Assembly: GCA_965644295.1 (NCBI GenBank)
Contig: CBFFRP010000036.1
Span: forward strand, 78,050-142,049
Length of the DNA stretch: 64,000 nt
Direction of reading: 5' to 3'
Origin: Paraphysomonas bandaiensis
Lineage: Eukaryota; Chrysophyceae
The notes beneath the pieces are model-generated. The model was not told where the DNA came from and did no database searches. It saw only the letters and a list, made by a program, of their open reading frames with translations. Shown piece after piece: positions 9,313 to 24,300 of the stretch. The translations under genes were made by a program, and so were the position numbers. Position 1 is the first letter of the stretch. The number at the start of each line of letters is the position of its first letter.

Positions 9313-12300
9313 ATGCTTTTACAATATTTAGTTATTTGTGTAATCAGTTTTGCTAATGGACAAACACCCACACAAGCCCCTACACACTTACCTACTCAAT
9401 CACCAACATTTCATCCAACATCTGCACCAATTGAAGGTTTGATTGTTTATATATATGGCTCTTATATATGATTTTATTATTACAGAGTGTGGTAATAGAT
9501 CGACGGATGTTATTAATATGATATCAAAGACAGAGCAAGAGAATGTTTGGATTGAAGGTGGTTTTACGACTGCAGGAGATCAGGATTGGGTTTCAGTATC
9601 TACTATTTTTGATACTTTTCAAAATGCAGTTGTATTCATTAGTCTTCCAGAGATTTCTGGTGAAACATCAAATGATGGGTACCCTGCCATTGCACGCGTG
9701 CGTAACGCAACAACTTCTGGGAGGATTAATTTCGAGTTCAAGTTATATCAAGCCAACGATAGTTACTGTTTGAAAACTTGGAGAGTCCCTGAACCGATAT
9801 CTCCTGAAGTAAAGTTATCTTGGATAGTCGTCGAGCAGGGTGCATTCAATCTCACTGGTAGCTTTTTTATGATCGGAAAAGGACCGATTAATCGTGTTAG
9901 TTCGGCATCGTCTGACCAAGATAATTTTGTGACATTGGACTACCCAGTTGGTTGTGTGTCGACCAGTGAAAGGTGTGCATTTCCGCAAAGTGCTAAAGTT
10001 GGTATCATTCTTCAACTTCAAACTCTTGTGTATGACCGTTTATTGATTCCTCGTGGCTTCAATATTGCCAAACGGTTTGCAAGGATTGTATTGCAGCCGC
10101 ATGACTCCATTGACGAAAGCTACTATGTGATGCCTAATCATGAGCAGCTCGCATTCATGGCTTTCGAAACTGGGTTCTTAATCAGCTGTGTTGAGCGTAT
10201 GTCTTTCGAAACTCACTATTATACAGATGTTACAAACATTAAGCTGGACATCGACTATGCTTTCACCTATGTTCTTCCTCCTGGAGTTTACGGCACGGTT
10301 AGTACATCCAGAAGTCTTGCGGATTCCACTGGATTGCGTGCTTTCGACCGCACCGTAAGCGGATCCAGCATTATTACCCAGGAGGATCAGTGTTATGATG
10401 AGGAAACTGATCATACAACTGGGGAGGGAGTTTCAGTAATGATTGTAGGAGAACAGCAATTCGTGGTGTCTTGTACACTGTGTAAAGCGGTATTTACTCC
10501 TGATGTCACCAGCGCTCCAACCAGAGCTCCAACTAGAAACCCGACATTCACACCGACCTCTTCACCCACCTTTCTCCCAACTAAGGCACCTACATTTTCC
10601 CCAACGGTGTTACCCACACATGCGCCTACGTCCGCTCCTACCGTTGCCCCCACAAACAACCCGACTGGTCTGCCGACAGGACTTCCTTCCAGTGTTCCAA
10701 CCAAAACACCAACAGGACTCCCTTCCAGTGCTCCAACCAAAACACCAACAGGACTCCCTTCCAGTGCCCCAACTAGAACACCAACAGGACTCCCTTCCAG
10801 TGCCCCAACTAGTACACCAACAGGACTACCTTCCAGTGTTCCAACTAGTAAACCAACAGGACTCCCTTCCAGTGTTCCAACTAGTGCACCAACAAGACTC
10901 CCTTCCAGTGTTCCAACTAGTAAACCAACAGGACTTCCTTCTAGCAGCCCTACAGCAATACCTACTGGTGTTCCGACTGAAGCTCCGTCGAGCGTGCCCT
11001 CGGCACTGCCAAGTGCTGGCCCCACATCCGACCCTACGTTCTTTCCAACGCGTAGGCCGACCGCTGCACCAACTAGCGTTCCAACCTCGGCTCCTTCTTT
11101 GGCGCCATCATCATCAAGTCCAACACTGATACCCACTGCTGCGCCATCTATTTGTACTGAAGTTTTTAATAGAAGCGCTGATGTGATAGATATGATATCT
11201 AAGAAAACACGGGAATCGGTTTGGATTGAGACTGGATTTTTTTCTGCTGATGACCAAATATGGGTGTCGATTACGTCCACAGTGAGTACTTTTAGTTCCC
11301 CTGTTGTATTCGTCAGTCTTCCAGAAATCCCGGGCGATACTTCTAGTGAAGGAATTCCTTCCATTACACGCGTCAGAAATGTGCAACAAGTAAATGGTAA
11401 TGTTGTATTTGAGGCGAAGTTATATCAAGCGAACGATAGCTTTTGCTCTAAGCAGTGGAGGGTACCTGAGCCGATTTCACCTCCAGTCAGTTTGGCATGG
11501 ATGGTGGTAGAACAAGGTGCATTCAACCTCTCCAATCATTTTTTTATGATTGGAAGTGGGCCTATTACTCGTCAAAACGACGATGTGAAGGATCTATCCA
11601 ATTTTGTAAGGTTTGACTATCCTGTGAATTGTGAGTCCTCCACAGTGAGTTGCGCGTTCCCGAATGGTGTGCAGATCGGGATTGTTTTACAGCTTCAAAC
11701 TCTAGTATACGACAGGCTGATAATACCTCGAGGTTATTCTATCCAACGACGGCACTCCAAAATTGTACTTCAGCCCCACGACTCGAGTGACTCAAGCTAT
11801 TATGTGATGACAACCCCTGAAACTCTCGCGTACATGGCCTTTGAAACGGGGGTTGCGATCAGTTGTGTAGAGAGAATGACTTTTGAGACAATTAGGTGGG
11901 GTTCCGTCACACATATTAAACAGGATTTCGAGTATACCTATTCGTACGATGTTCCTCCTGGAGTGTACGGGACCATCGGAACGTCAACAAGTCTTGCTGA
12001 TAGTACAGGTCTTAGAGTATTTTCGAGAACAATCGACGGGGCTAGTATAATAACCCAAGAAGATCAGTGTGTCGACGAAGAAACGACACACACAACTGGG
12101 GAAACGGTCTATGCAATGGTTGTTGGTCAGCAGAGTACGCGTTCTTCTTGTACCATTTGCAGTGCTGTATATAATGGGGAGTCGACTTCAAACGGTCCCA
12201 GTCATTCCCCAACGAAAAGTCCAACTCGAAACCCCACTGTTTCACCAACCCGTCGTCCGACATCCCAACCAACGCGAAACCCGACTTCATCACCTACCCG

Positions 12301-15300
12301 TCGACCAACATCTTCTCCAACGAGAAGCCCCACTCGAAAGCCGACAGCCCAACCTACGTCATCGCCAACCCGCTTGCCGACGTCTTTTCCGACGAGACCA
12401 CCCACAGGTTTGCCGACGTCACAGCCTGCTGTTGTGCCAACCCACTTACCTACATCCCCACCCTCGCGTTCTCCAACAGTTGTGCCGACATCTGCTCCCA
12501 CTGTTAGCCCTTCCTTTGTCCCAACCAACTCACCAATCCTATGTCCTACGACGAAACCTACAAGTGTACCTACCATTGCACTAACGGATTCACCAACTTT
12601 CAGCCACACAGTTTCGCCGAGCCTATCTCCAACGCAATTCCCAACAAACGCACCGACTGCATTCCCTTCCACAGAGCCAACAGTTGTACCAACATCTTCA
12701 CCATCGTTTTCACCAACTTTTGTTCCCACTACTTCACCAACCCATGTACCGACAACGAAACCCAGCGTTTCGCCCACTACTGCACCAACAGCCTCATCAA
12801 CTGTATCTCATCATCCAACAGTTGCCCCTACTCCTTGTCGGGAAGTTACGAACTCTACGACTGATGTTATTGATATGTTTACTGGTCTTCCATTTACTGA
12901 TTTCTGGATGGAAGGGGGATTTACTACTGCTGGCGACCAGGAATGGGTTACTATATCAACGATACTGGATTCGTTTAAGGACGCTGTAGTATTTGTTAGT
13001 CTTCCCGAGATTCCTGGTTCCACCTCAGATGATGGATATGCTGCAATAGCCCGTGTGCGCAACGTAGTAAATACAGGGAGGGTATCTTTCGATACCAAAC
13101 TTTATCAGGCGAATGACAGCTACTGTTCGAAGGAATGGCGTATTCCTGTGCCTATTAGTGGTATAAGCTTGTCTTGGTTGGTTGTTGAGAACGGTGCATT
13201 CAATATGAGTGGCCAGTATTTTATGATTGGAAATGGTGCAATAACACGGCAGAACAGTGATCCAACTGATTCATCTAACTTTCCTCGTTTCGATTACGCG
13301 TATGGTTGTGGATCTTCGACGGAACGCTGTGCATTCAACGAGGGTACCGATGTTGGAATAATTATGCAGCTACAAACGGTAGTGTATGATCGATTGCTTA
13401 TACCTCGTGGGTTTAATGTGAAACTTCGGTTTGCGAGAATTGTTTTACAGCCCCATGATTCCAGCGACCCTAGTTATTACGAGATGCATGATCCCGAGAC
13501 TATCGCATATATGGCGTTTAGTACTGGTTTAGATGTGAGCTGTGTGGAGGGATTGACCTTTGAAACTCGGTTGTATGAATCCGTGACGAATATCAAACGT
13601 GATATCGATTTCCGGTATACATATGTTCTTCCTCCAGGCATATACGGTTCGTTGGGTACGTCGATCAGTTTGGCTGATTCTACCGGTCTCCGCGCTTTTG
13701 ATCGCACGGTAACCGGTGCTAGTATTATCACACAAGAAGACCAGTGCGTGGATGCTGAGACAGATCATACCACTGGTGAGACGGTATTCACATTGGTCGT
13801 TGGTGAACAGAATACTGAGGCTTCGTGTGTCGTATGTAAGGCATTGTTTACTCCTGAGATCAATCGAGATCCTACGGCTAATCCTACTATAATTCCGACT
13901 CAGATACCGACGTCTAGTCCAACACTACATCCAACTTCTGTTCCAACAGTGCTCCCAACTTCTGTTCCAACACTACATCCAACTTCTGTTCCAACACTAC
14001 ATCCAACTTTTGTTCCAACAGTGCTCCCAACTTCTGTTCCAACACTACATCCAACTTCTGTTCCAACATTGTTGCCGACTGGGTCTCCATCTTTGAGCCC
14101 TGTATCCTCTCCAACAGTATTACCCACGGCTAGTGATTATGCGATGTCTTGTGTCTCCGATTGTCCTGATATTAGCATTGAGAATAATGAGACGTGTTTG
14201 TATGTGGCATTAACTGATACATTTGGTGATGGCTGGGGTGAGTCTGTGAATTTTACGTACACGAGATTTTTAGGTGGTCAGGAACTAGATGCGCAAGCTT
14301 TTTCTCTAAATTGTGAGTGTCCGAGAGTAGTAGGTTGCGTACCAGCTCTTGATTCATCTGCTGAGCAGCTACATGTATTTTCAATGGTCACTGATACTGT
14401 TCCTGATTACTTTTGGGAAATTCAATGGTCAGTTCAGCTTGTTGAGAATGGTGATTTTGGAAAGACGTATTACGGAGGATTTAATACAACTGCTACTTTT
14501 GATTATGCATCCTCTAGTAGTCAATTCAGCTTGTTGCACTCAGAGAATCTTTGGTCATATCCTGAAAGCTGTTCCTTCGATAAGTATGACATGTCCGATG
14601 ATTTGACAGCAGATTTTATTTTGAATTTGTATGGGGGAAATGGAAGTCGGTTCTACAGCAATGCAGACGAAGAGATGGCCTATTTGAGCTCTGCATATTA
14701 CATTACCCCTGCTGATGACAGAAGTATGTTGAATGGTTTCAGTTGGGCAGCGTGTGAGCTGAATTCTTCATATACGAGTCTCGAATGTTTGGAGAACGGA
14801 ACATACATATTCCGAACTACAGGTGTATGTGATAGGAGTGCTGATAATTATACTTGGTCATTTTGCGGAGAATCGGGAGGGCCTCAAGTACAGTTGGAAT
14901 TTTCTGTTGTTAACGGTGATTGCATTGCTGGAGAGAAGCAATCTTTTAGTGAGGTTTGTGGAGAATCTTTTGTGCCTAGTGGGCTACCTTCTCATATTCC
15001 CACAAATTCGCCGAGCCTATCTCCAACGCAGTTCCCAACAAATGCACCGACTGCGTTCCCTTCCACAGAGCCAACAATTGTACCCACCAATGCACCAACT
15101 GCATTCCCTTCCACAGAGCCAACAGTTGTACCAACATCTTCACCATCGTTTTCACCAACTTTAGTTCCCACTACTTCACCAACCCATGTACCGACAACGA
15201 AACCCAGCGTTTCGCCCACTACTGTACCTACAAGTGCCCCAACCCATGAACCGACAACAGAACCCAGTGTTGTTCCAACGAGAACGCCAACGCATGTACC

Positions 15301-18300
15301 GACAACGAAACCCAGCGTTTCGCCTACTACTGCACCAACAGCCTCATCAACTGTATCTCATCATCCAACAGTTGCCCCTACTCCTTGTCGGGAAGTTACG
15401 AACTCTACGACTGATGTTATTGATATGTTTACTGGTCTTCCATTTACTGATTTCTGGATGGAAGGTGGATTTACTACTGCTGGCGACCAGGAATGGGTTA
15501 CTATATCAACGATACTGGATTCGTTTAAGGACGCTGTAGTATTTGTTAGTCTTCCCGAGATTCCTGGTTCCACCTCAGATGATGGATATGCTGCAATAGC
15601 CCGTGTGCGCAACGTAGTAAATACAGGGAGGGTATCTTTCGATACCAAACTTTATCAGGCGAATGACAGCTACTGTTCGAAGGAATGGCGTATTCCTGTG
15701 CCTATTAGTGGTATAAGCTTGTCTTGGTTGGTTGTTGAGAACGGTGCATTCAATATGAGTGGCCAGTATTTTATGATTGGAAATGGTGCAATAACACGGC
15801 AGAACAGTGATCCAACTGATTCATCTAACTTTCCTCGTTTCGATTACGCGTATGGTTGTGGATCTTCGACGGAACGCTGTGCATTCAACGAGGGTACCGA
15901 TGTTGGAATAATTATGCAGCTACAAACGGTAGTGTATGATCGATTGCTTATACCTCGTGGGTTTAATGTGAAACTTCGGTTTGCGAGAATTGTTTTACAG
16001 CCCCATGATTCCAGCGACCCTAGTTATTACGAGATGCATGATCCCGAGACTATCGCATATATGGCGTTTAGTACTGGTTTAGATGTGAGCTGTGTGGAGG
16101 GATTGACCTTTGAAACTCGGTTGTATGAATCCGTGACGAATATCAAACGTGATATCGATTTCCGGTATACGTATGTTCTTCCTCCGGGCATATACGGTTC
16201 GTTAGGTACGTCGATCAGTTTGGCTGATTCTACCGGTCTCCGCGCTTTTGATCGCACGGTAACCGGTGCTAGTATTATCACACAAGAAGACCAGTGCGTG
16301 GATGCTGAGACAGATCATACCACTGGTGAGACGGTATTCACATTGGTCGTTGGTGAACAGAATACTGAGGCTTCGTGTGTCGTATGTAAGGCATTGTTTA
16401 CTCCTGAGATCAATCGAGATCCTACGGCTAATCCTACTATAATGCCGACTCAGATACCGACGTCTAGTCCAACACTACATCCAACTTCTGTTCCAACAGT
16501 GCTCCCAACTTCTGTTCCAACACTACATCCAACTTTTGTTCCAACAGTGCTCCCAACTTCTGTTCCAACACTACATCCAACTTCTGTTCCAACATTGTTG
16601 CCGACTGGGTCTCCATCTTTGAGCCCTGTATCCAATCCAACAGTATTACCCACGGCTAGTGATTATGCGATGTCTTGTGTCTCCGATTGTCCTGATATTA
16701 GCATTGAGAATAATGAGACGTGTTTGTATGTGGCATTAACTGATACATTTGGTGATGGCTGGGGTGAGTCTGTGAATTTTACGTACACGAGATTTTTAGG
16801 TGGTCAGGAACTAGATGCGCAAGCTTTTTCTCTAAATTGTGAGTGTCCGAGAGTAGTAGGTTGCGTACCAGCTCTTGATTCATCTGCTGAGCAGCTACAT
16901 GTATTTTCAATGGTCACTGATACTGTTCCTGATTACTTTTGGGAAATTCAATGGTCAGTTCAGCTTGTTGAGAATGGTGATTTTGGAAAGACGTATTACG
17001 GAGGATTTAATACAACTGCTACTTTTGATTATGCATCCTCTAGTAGTCAATTCAGCTTGTTGCACTCAGAGAATCTTTGGTCATATCCTGAAAGCTGTTC
17101 CTTCGATAAGTATGACATGTCCGATGATTTGACAGCAGATTTTATTTTGAATTTGTATGGGGGAAATGGAAGTCGGTTCTACAGCAATGCAGACGAAGAG
17201 ATGGCCTATTTGAGCTCTGCATATTACATTACCCCTGCTGATGACAGAAGTATGTTGAATGGTTTCAGTTGGGCAGCGTGTGAGCTGAATTCTTCATATA
17301 CGAGTCTCGAATGTTTGGAGAACGGAACATACATATTCCGAACTACAGGTGTATGTGATAGGAGTGCTGATAATTATACTTGGTCATTTTGCGGAGAATC
17401 GGGAGGGCCTCAAGTACAGTTGGAATTTTCTGTTGTTAACGGTGATTGCATTGCTGGAGAGAAGCAATCTTTTAGTGAGGTTTGTGGAGAATCTTTTGTG
17501 CCTAGTGGGCTACCTTCTCATATTCCCACAAATTCGCCGAGCCTATCTCCAACGCAGTTCCCAACAAATGCACCGACTGCGTTCCCTTCCACAGAGCCAA
17601 CAATTGTACCCACCAATGCACCAACTGCATTCCCTTCCACAGAGCCAACAGTTGTACCAACATCTTCACCATCGTTTTCACCAACTTTAGTTCCCACTAC
17701 TTCACCAACCCATGTACCGACAACGAAACCTAGCGTTTCGCCTACTACTGCACCAACAGCCTCATCAACTGTATCTCATCATCCAACAGTTGCCCCTACT
17801 CCTTGTCGGGAAGTTACGAACTCTACGACTGATGTTATTGATATGTTTACTGGTCTTCCATTTACTGATTTCTGGATGGAAGGTGGATTTACTACTGCTG
17901 GCGACCAGGAATGGGTTACTATATCAACGATACTGGATTCGTTTAAGGACGCTGTAGTATTTGTTAGTCTTCCCGAGATTCCTGGTTCCACCTCAGATGA
18001 TGGATATGCTGCAATAGCCCGTGTGCGCAACGTAGTAAATACAGGGAGGGTATCTTTCGATACCAAACTTTATCAGGCGAATGACAGCTACTGTTCGAAG
18101 GAATGGCGTATTCCTGTGCCTATTAGTGGTATAAGCTTGTCTTGGTTGGTTGTTGAGAACGGTGCATTCAATATGAGTGGCCAGTATTTTATGATTGGAA
18201 ATGGTGCAATAACACGGCAGAACAGTGATCCAACTGATTCATCTAACTTTCCTCGTTTCGATTACGCGTATGGTTGTGGATCTTCGACGGAACGCTGTGC

Positions 18301-21300
18301 ATTCAACGAGGGTACCGATGTTGGAATAATTATGCAGCTACAAACGGTAGTGTATGATCGATTGCTTATACCTCGTGGGTTTAATGTGAAACTTCGGTTT
18401 GCGAGAATTGTTTTACAGCCCCATGATTCCAGCGACCCTAGTTATTACGAGATGCATGATCCCGAGACTATCGCATATATGGCGTTTAGTACTGGTTTAG
18501 ATGTGAGCTGTGTGGAGGGATTGACCTTTGAAACTCGGTTGTATGAATCCGTGACGAATATCAAACGTGATATCGATTTCCGGTATACGTATGTTCTTCC
18601 TCCGGGCATATACGGTTCGTTGGGTACGTCGATCAGTTTGGCTGATTCTACCGGTCTCCGCGCTTTTGATCGCACGGTAACCGGTGCTAGTATTATCACA
18701 CAAGAAGACCAGTGCGTGGATGCTGAGACAGATCATACCACTGGTGAGACGGTATTCACATTGGTCGTTGGTGAACAGAATACTGAGGCTTCGTGTGTCG
18801 TATGTAAGGCATTGTTTACTCCTGAGATCAATCGAGATCCTACGGCTAATCCTACTATAATGCCGACTCAGATACCGACGTCTAGTCCAACACTACATCC
18901 AACTTCTGTTCCAACACTACATCCAACTTCTGTTCCAACACTACACCCAACTTCTGTTCCAACAGTGCTCCCAACTTCTGTTCCAACACTACATCCAACT
19001 TTTGTTCCAACAGTGCTCCCAACTTCTGTTCCAACACTACATCCAACTTCTGTTCCAACATTGTTGCCGACTGGGTCTCCATCTTTGAGCCCTGTATCCT
19101 CTCCAACAGTATTACCCACGGCTAGTGATTATGCGATGTCTTGTGTCTCCGATTGTCCTGATATTAGCATTGAGAATAATGAGACGTGTTTGTATGTGGC
19201 ATTAACTGATACATTTGGTGATGGCTGGGGTGAGTCTGTGAATTTTACGTACACGAGATTTTTAGGTGGTCAGGAACTAGATGCGCAAGCTTTTTCTCTA
19301 AATTGTGAGTGTCCGAGAGTAGTAGGTTGCGTACCAGCTCTTGATTCATCTGCTGAGCAGCTACATGTATTTTCAATGGTCACTGATACTGTTCCTGATT
19401 ACTTTTGGGAAATTCAATGGTCAGTTCAGCTTGTTGAGAATGGTGATTTTGGAAAGACGTATTACGGAGGATTTAATACAACTGCTACTTTTGATTATGC
19501 ATCCTCTAGTAGTCAATTCAGCTTGTTGCACTCAGAGAATCTTTGGTCATATCCTGAAAGCTGTTCCTTCGATAAGTATGACATGTCCGATGATTTGACA
19601 GCAGATTTTATTTTGAATTTGTATGGGGGAAATGGAAGTCGGTTCTACAGCAATGCAGACGAAGAGATGGCCTATTTGAGCTCTGCATATTACATTACCC
19701 CTGCTGATGACAGAAGTATGTTGAATGGTTTCAGTTGGGCAGCGTGTGAGCTGAATTCTTCATATACGAGTCTCGAATGTTTGGAGAACGGAACATACAT
19801 ATTCCGAACTACAGGTGTATGTGATAGGAGTGCTGATAATTATACTTGGTCATTTTGCGGAGAATCGGGAGGGCCTCAAGTACAGTTGGAATTTTCTGTT
19901 GTTAACGGTGATTGCATTGCTGGAGAGAAGCAATCTTTTAGTGAGGTTTGTGGAGAATCTTTTGTGCCTAGTGGGCTACCTTCTCATATTCCCACAAATT
20001 CGCCGAGCCTATCTCCAACGCAGTTCCCAACAAATGCACCGACTGCGTTCCCTTCCACAGAGCCAACAATTGTACCAACAATTTCAATTGCACCTACTAT
20101 TTTTCCTACGTCAGAGCCAAGCATATCACCTGCTACTGCACCAACTGCTCTACCGACTATCTCATTTGCACCCAGCACTTTACCGATAAGCGCACCATCG
20201 CTTGGACCTACATCATCTCCAACATGTACACCAACACTTTCTTTAAGTATTCCAACTTCTGGACCAACGATTTCGCCGACAACTGAACCAACCATTTCTC
20301 AATCAACTGTTCCAACTACTGTATCGACGTGTACGCCAACTTGTGCATCGTCAGCTACATCGCTTTCACCCACGAGTGAGCGGACCACTTTCCCGACGAG
20401 TGCACCTACCATCCCGCCCACTTCTGCACCAACTGCTGTATCAACTTCGCCAACAAGTGCACCGACATCTGGACCAACCAGTGCTCCGCCCACGTCGCCA
20501 ACATCTACACCAACAAGTGCACCTACTTGTGCACCAACAATTTCACCTACGAATGAGCCGACAACTTCACCGACGAGTGCTCCAACCGCTTTACCATCAA
20601 CTTCGCCAACAAGTGCACCGACATCTGGACCAACCAGTGCGCCGCCCACGTCGCCAACATCTACACCTACAAGTGCATCTACTTGTGCACCAACAATTTC
20701 ACCTACGAATGAGCCGACAACTTCACTGACGAATGATCCAACCGCTTTACCATCAACTTCGCCAACAAGTGCACCTACTTGTGCACCAACTATTTCACCT
20801 ACGAATGAGCCGACAACTTCACCGACGAGTGCTCCAACCGTTTTACCATCAACTTCGCCAACAAGTGCACCGACATCTGGACCAACCAGTGCTCCGACCC
20901 CGTCGCCAACATCTACACCAACAATTTCACCTACGAATGAGCCGACAACTTCACCGACGAGTGCTCCAACCGCTTTACCATCAACTTCGCCAACAAGTTC
21001 GCCAACTTGTGCACCAACTATTTCACCTACGAGTGGGCCGACAACTTTGCCGACGAGAGCTCCAACTGCTTTACCATCAACTTCTCCAACAAGTGCTCCG
21101 ACCCCGTCGCCAACATCTACGCCAACAAGTTCACCTACTTGTGCACCAACAATTTCACCTACGAATGAGCCGACGACTTCACCGACGAGTGCTCCAACCG
21201 CTTTACCATCAACTTCGCCAACATCTACACCAACAAGTTCGCCTACTTGTGCACCAACTATTTCACCTACGAATGAGCCGACGACTTCACCGACGAGTGC

Positions 21301-24300
21301 TCCAACCGCTTTACCATCAACTTCGCCAACAAGTTCGCCTACTTGTGCACCTACATCTGGACCAACCATTTCGCCGACAATTTTTCCCTCTCTATCACCA
21401 ACATGTGCACCTACTTGTGCACCAACCAACTCACCTTCGAGTGTACCTCCTACTGAATCACCTACGGTATCTCCTACTATGGTTGGTGATACGAATTCCC
21501 CAACTGTAACGCCTACAGTGTCTCCTACTGTAACAGGTGCTACGAATGCTCCAACTGCGTCACCCACAGTATCTCCTACTGTAACAGGTGCTACGAATGT
21601 TCCAACTGAATCGCCTACAGTGTCTCCTACTGTAACAGGTGCTACGAATGCTCCAACTGCATCACCCACGGTATTTCCTACTATGGTCGGTGCTACGAAT
21701 GTTCCAACTGAATCACCTACGGTGTCTCCTACTATGGTTGGTGCTACAAATGCTCCAACTGCATCGCCCACGGTATCTCCTACTATGGTTGGTGATACGA
21801 ACGCACCTACCGCATTTCCCACCGTGGTTAATGAAACGAACATACCTACTATATCTCCCACGGTTTCTCCTACTATAGTTGGTGACACGAATGCTCCAAC
21901 TGCGTCACCCACAGTATCTCCTACTATGGTTGGCGATACGAATTCTCCAACTGCATCACCTACGGTATTCCCTACTATGGTTAATGAAACTAATGTACCT
22001 ACTGAATCTCCCACTGTATCACCTACAGTGTCTCCTACTGTAACAGGTGATACGAACGCACCTACCGCATTTCCCACCGTGGTTAATGAAACGAATGTAC
22101 CTACTGCATCACCTACGGTTTCTCCTACTATGGTTGGTGATACGAATTCCCCAACTGTAACGCCTACAGTGTCTCCTACTATGATTGGTGATACGAATGC
22201 TCCAACTGCATCACCCACGGTATTTCCTACGATTGTTAATGAAACGAACGCACCTACCGCATTTCCCACCGTGGTTAATGAAACGAATGTACCTACTGCA
22301 TCACCTACGGTTTCTCCTACTACGGTTGGTGATACGAATTCCCCAACTGCATCACCTACGGTATTCCCTACTATGGTTAATGAAACTAGTGTACCTACTG
22401 AATCTCCCACTGTATCCCCTACTATGGTTGGTGATACGAATGCTCCAACTGTATCACCTACAGTGTCTCCTACTGTAACAGGTGATACGAACGCACCTAC
22501 CGCATTTCCCACCGTGGTTAATGAAACGAATGTACCTACTGCATCACCTACGGTTTCTCCTACTATGGTTGGTGATACGAATTCCCCAACTGTAACGCCT
22601 ACAGTGTCTCCTACTGTAACAGGTGCTACGAATGCTCCAACTGCATCACCCACGGTATTTCCTACGATTGTTAATGAAACGAACGCACCTACCGCATTTC
22701 CCACCGTGGTTAATGAAACGAATGTACCTACTGCATCACCTACGGTTTCTCCTACTACGGTTGGTGATACGAATTCCCCAACTGCAATGCCTACAGTGTC
22801 TCCCACTGTGGTTGGTGCTACGAATGCTCCAACTGCATCACCCACAGTATCTCCTACTGTGGTTGGCGATACGAATTCCCCAACTGTATCTCCCACGGTA
22901 TTTCCTACTATGGTTAATGAAACGAATGCTCCAACTGAATCTCCCACAGTATCCCCTACTGTGGTTGGTGATACGAATGCTCCAACTGTGTCACCTACAG
23001 TGCCTCCTACTGTAACAGGTGCTACGAATGCTCCAACTGCATCACCTACGGTATTTCCTACTGTGGTTGGTGATACGAACGCACCTACCGCATTTCCCAC
23101 GGTACCCCCTACTATGGTTGGTGATACGAATGCTCCAACTGTATCACCCACAGTGTCTCCTACTGTAACAGGTGCTACAAATGCTCCAACTGCATCACCT
23201 ACGGTATTTCCTACTATGGCTAATGAAACGAATGCTCCAACTGTATCACCTACAGTGTCTCCTACTGTAACAGGTGATACAAATGCTCCAACTGCATCAC
23301 CCACGGTATTTCCTACTATGGCTAATGAAACGAAAGTACCTACTGCTTTTCCGACATTATATAATGAGACTGGCGGTATTTCTCTTTCACCTACCTTCCA
23401 GCCGAGTATATCTTCCTCGTCATCGTCAGTTGGTAACGTTTTGTGTCGAATTGCTGGGCAGTTCAATCTTAGTACACGTCCTGTAAATGGTTGGACTTGC
23501 ACGGATGATATGAATCCGATAACTGAAAATGGACGCGATGTGTGTGATGATAACTGGACTGGCATTTTATGCGATGATGGTGGGAAAATTTCATCTCTTG
23601 ATCTTTCAGGTCTTGGCTTATCTGGTACTGTCTCTTCGGATATAGGCCAACTTACTGCTCTTCAAAGTCTTGATTTGTCATCGAATAGCCTGCGAGGTCC
23701 TCTTCCGATTGAATTGGGACAATTAACTAGTCTAGAAGCTTTCGATATACATTCAAATGAATTTGGTTCATTAAATCGAAGGCTTGGACAATATTCTCCT
23801 TATAATCGCAAACTTCAAACTTCCTTCGTGGATGAAAGTTTTACAGTTATCGCGAATATGTCGTCACTTACATTTCTAGATGTCGGGTCAAATGGCCTGA
23901 CGGGCAGAGTTCCATCATCGCTGTGTGCTCTCCCACTGAGAACTCTAATTCTGGTTTCTACCACCGCAACAACAACCGCTAGAAATAGTTTTGACTGTAT
24001 CGCGGAGTGTTTGACAGAAAAGGAAGATTTAACGTTGGTTGTTTCTGGTCTTTCCCCCTGTGTAGATACTGCTTCCCCGACTCCGAATCCTACTCGCAGC
24101 CCAACTGTAGAAGGAAATCAAGCTAGGTCATCTGGTTCCGAGCCTGTGTTGGGCCAGAACGGGGTGAGTTTTGTGTCTGCTGCAGCGGCATTGTTTTTGC
24201 TGCTTTTGCTGTGCTGCTGTTACACATTTTGTATTCGGCGACGTAATCAGCAAGATGTCATTCGAAAGTATAGAGATGACTCTATTGTAGCCCGGCCTAC

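Noticed and set aside
9443-9487. Apparent start of the first giant gene at 9443
   Set aside because: Codon is TTG and the first 14-15 residues are intron sequence; ATG 9313 with a spliced signal-peptide exon is better.
10411-11364. 317-codon minus-strand frame of 'VGxxVG' repeats
   Set aside because: Same cause: antisense of the P/T linker of the first giant gene.
20299-23565. 1,088-codon open frame on the minus strand, Gly/Val-rich
   Set aside because: Antisense of the P/T/S minisatellites: the repeat codons (ACN, CCN, GTN) contain no stop when read backwards. No start context, leader or independent motif.
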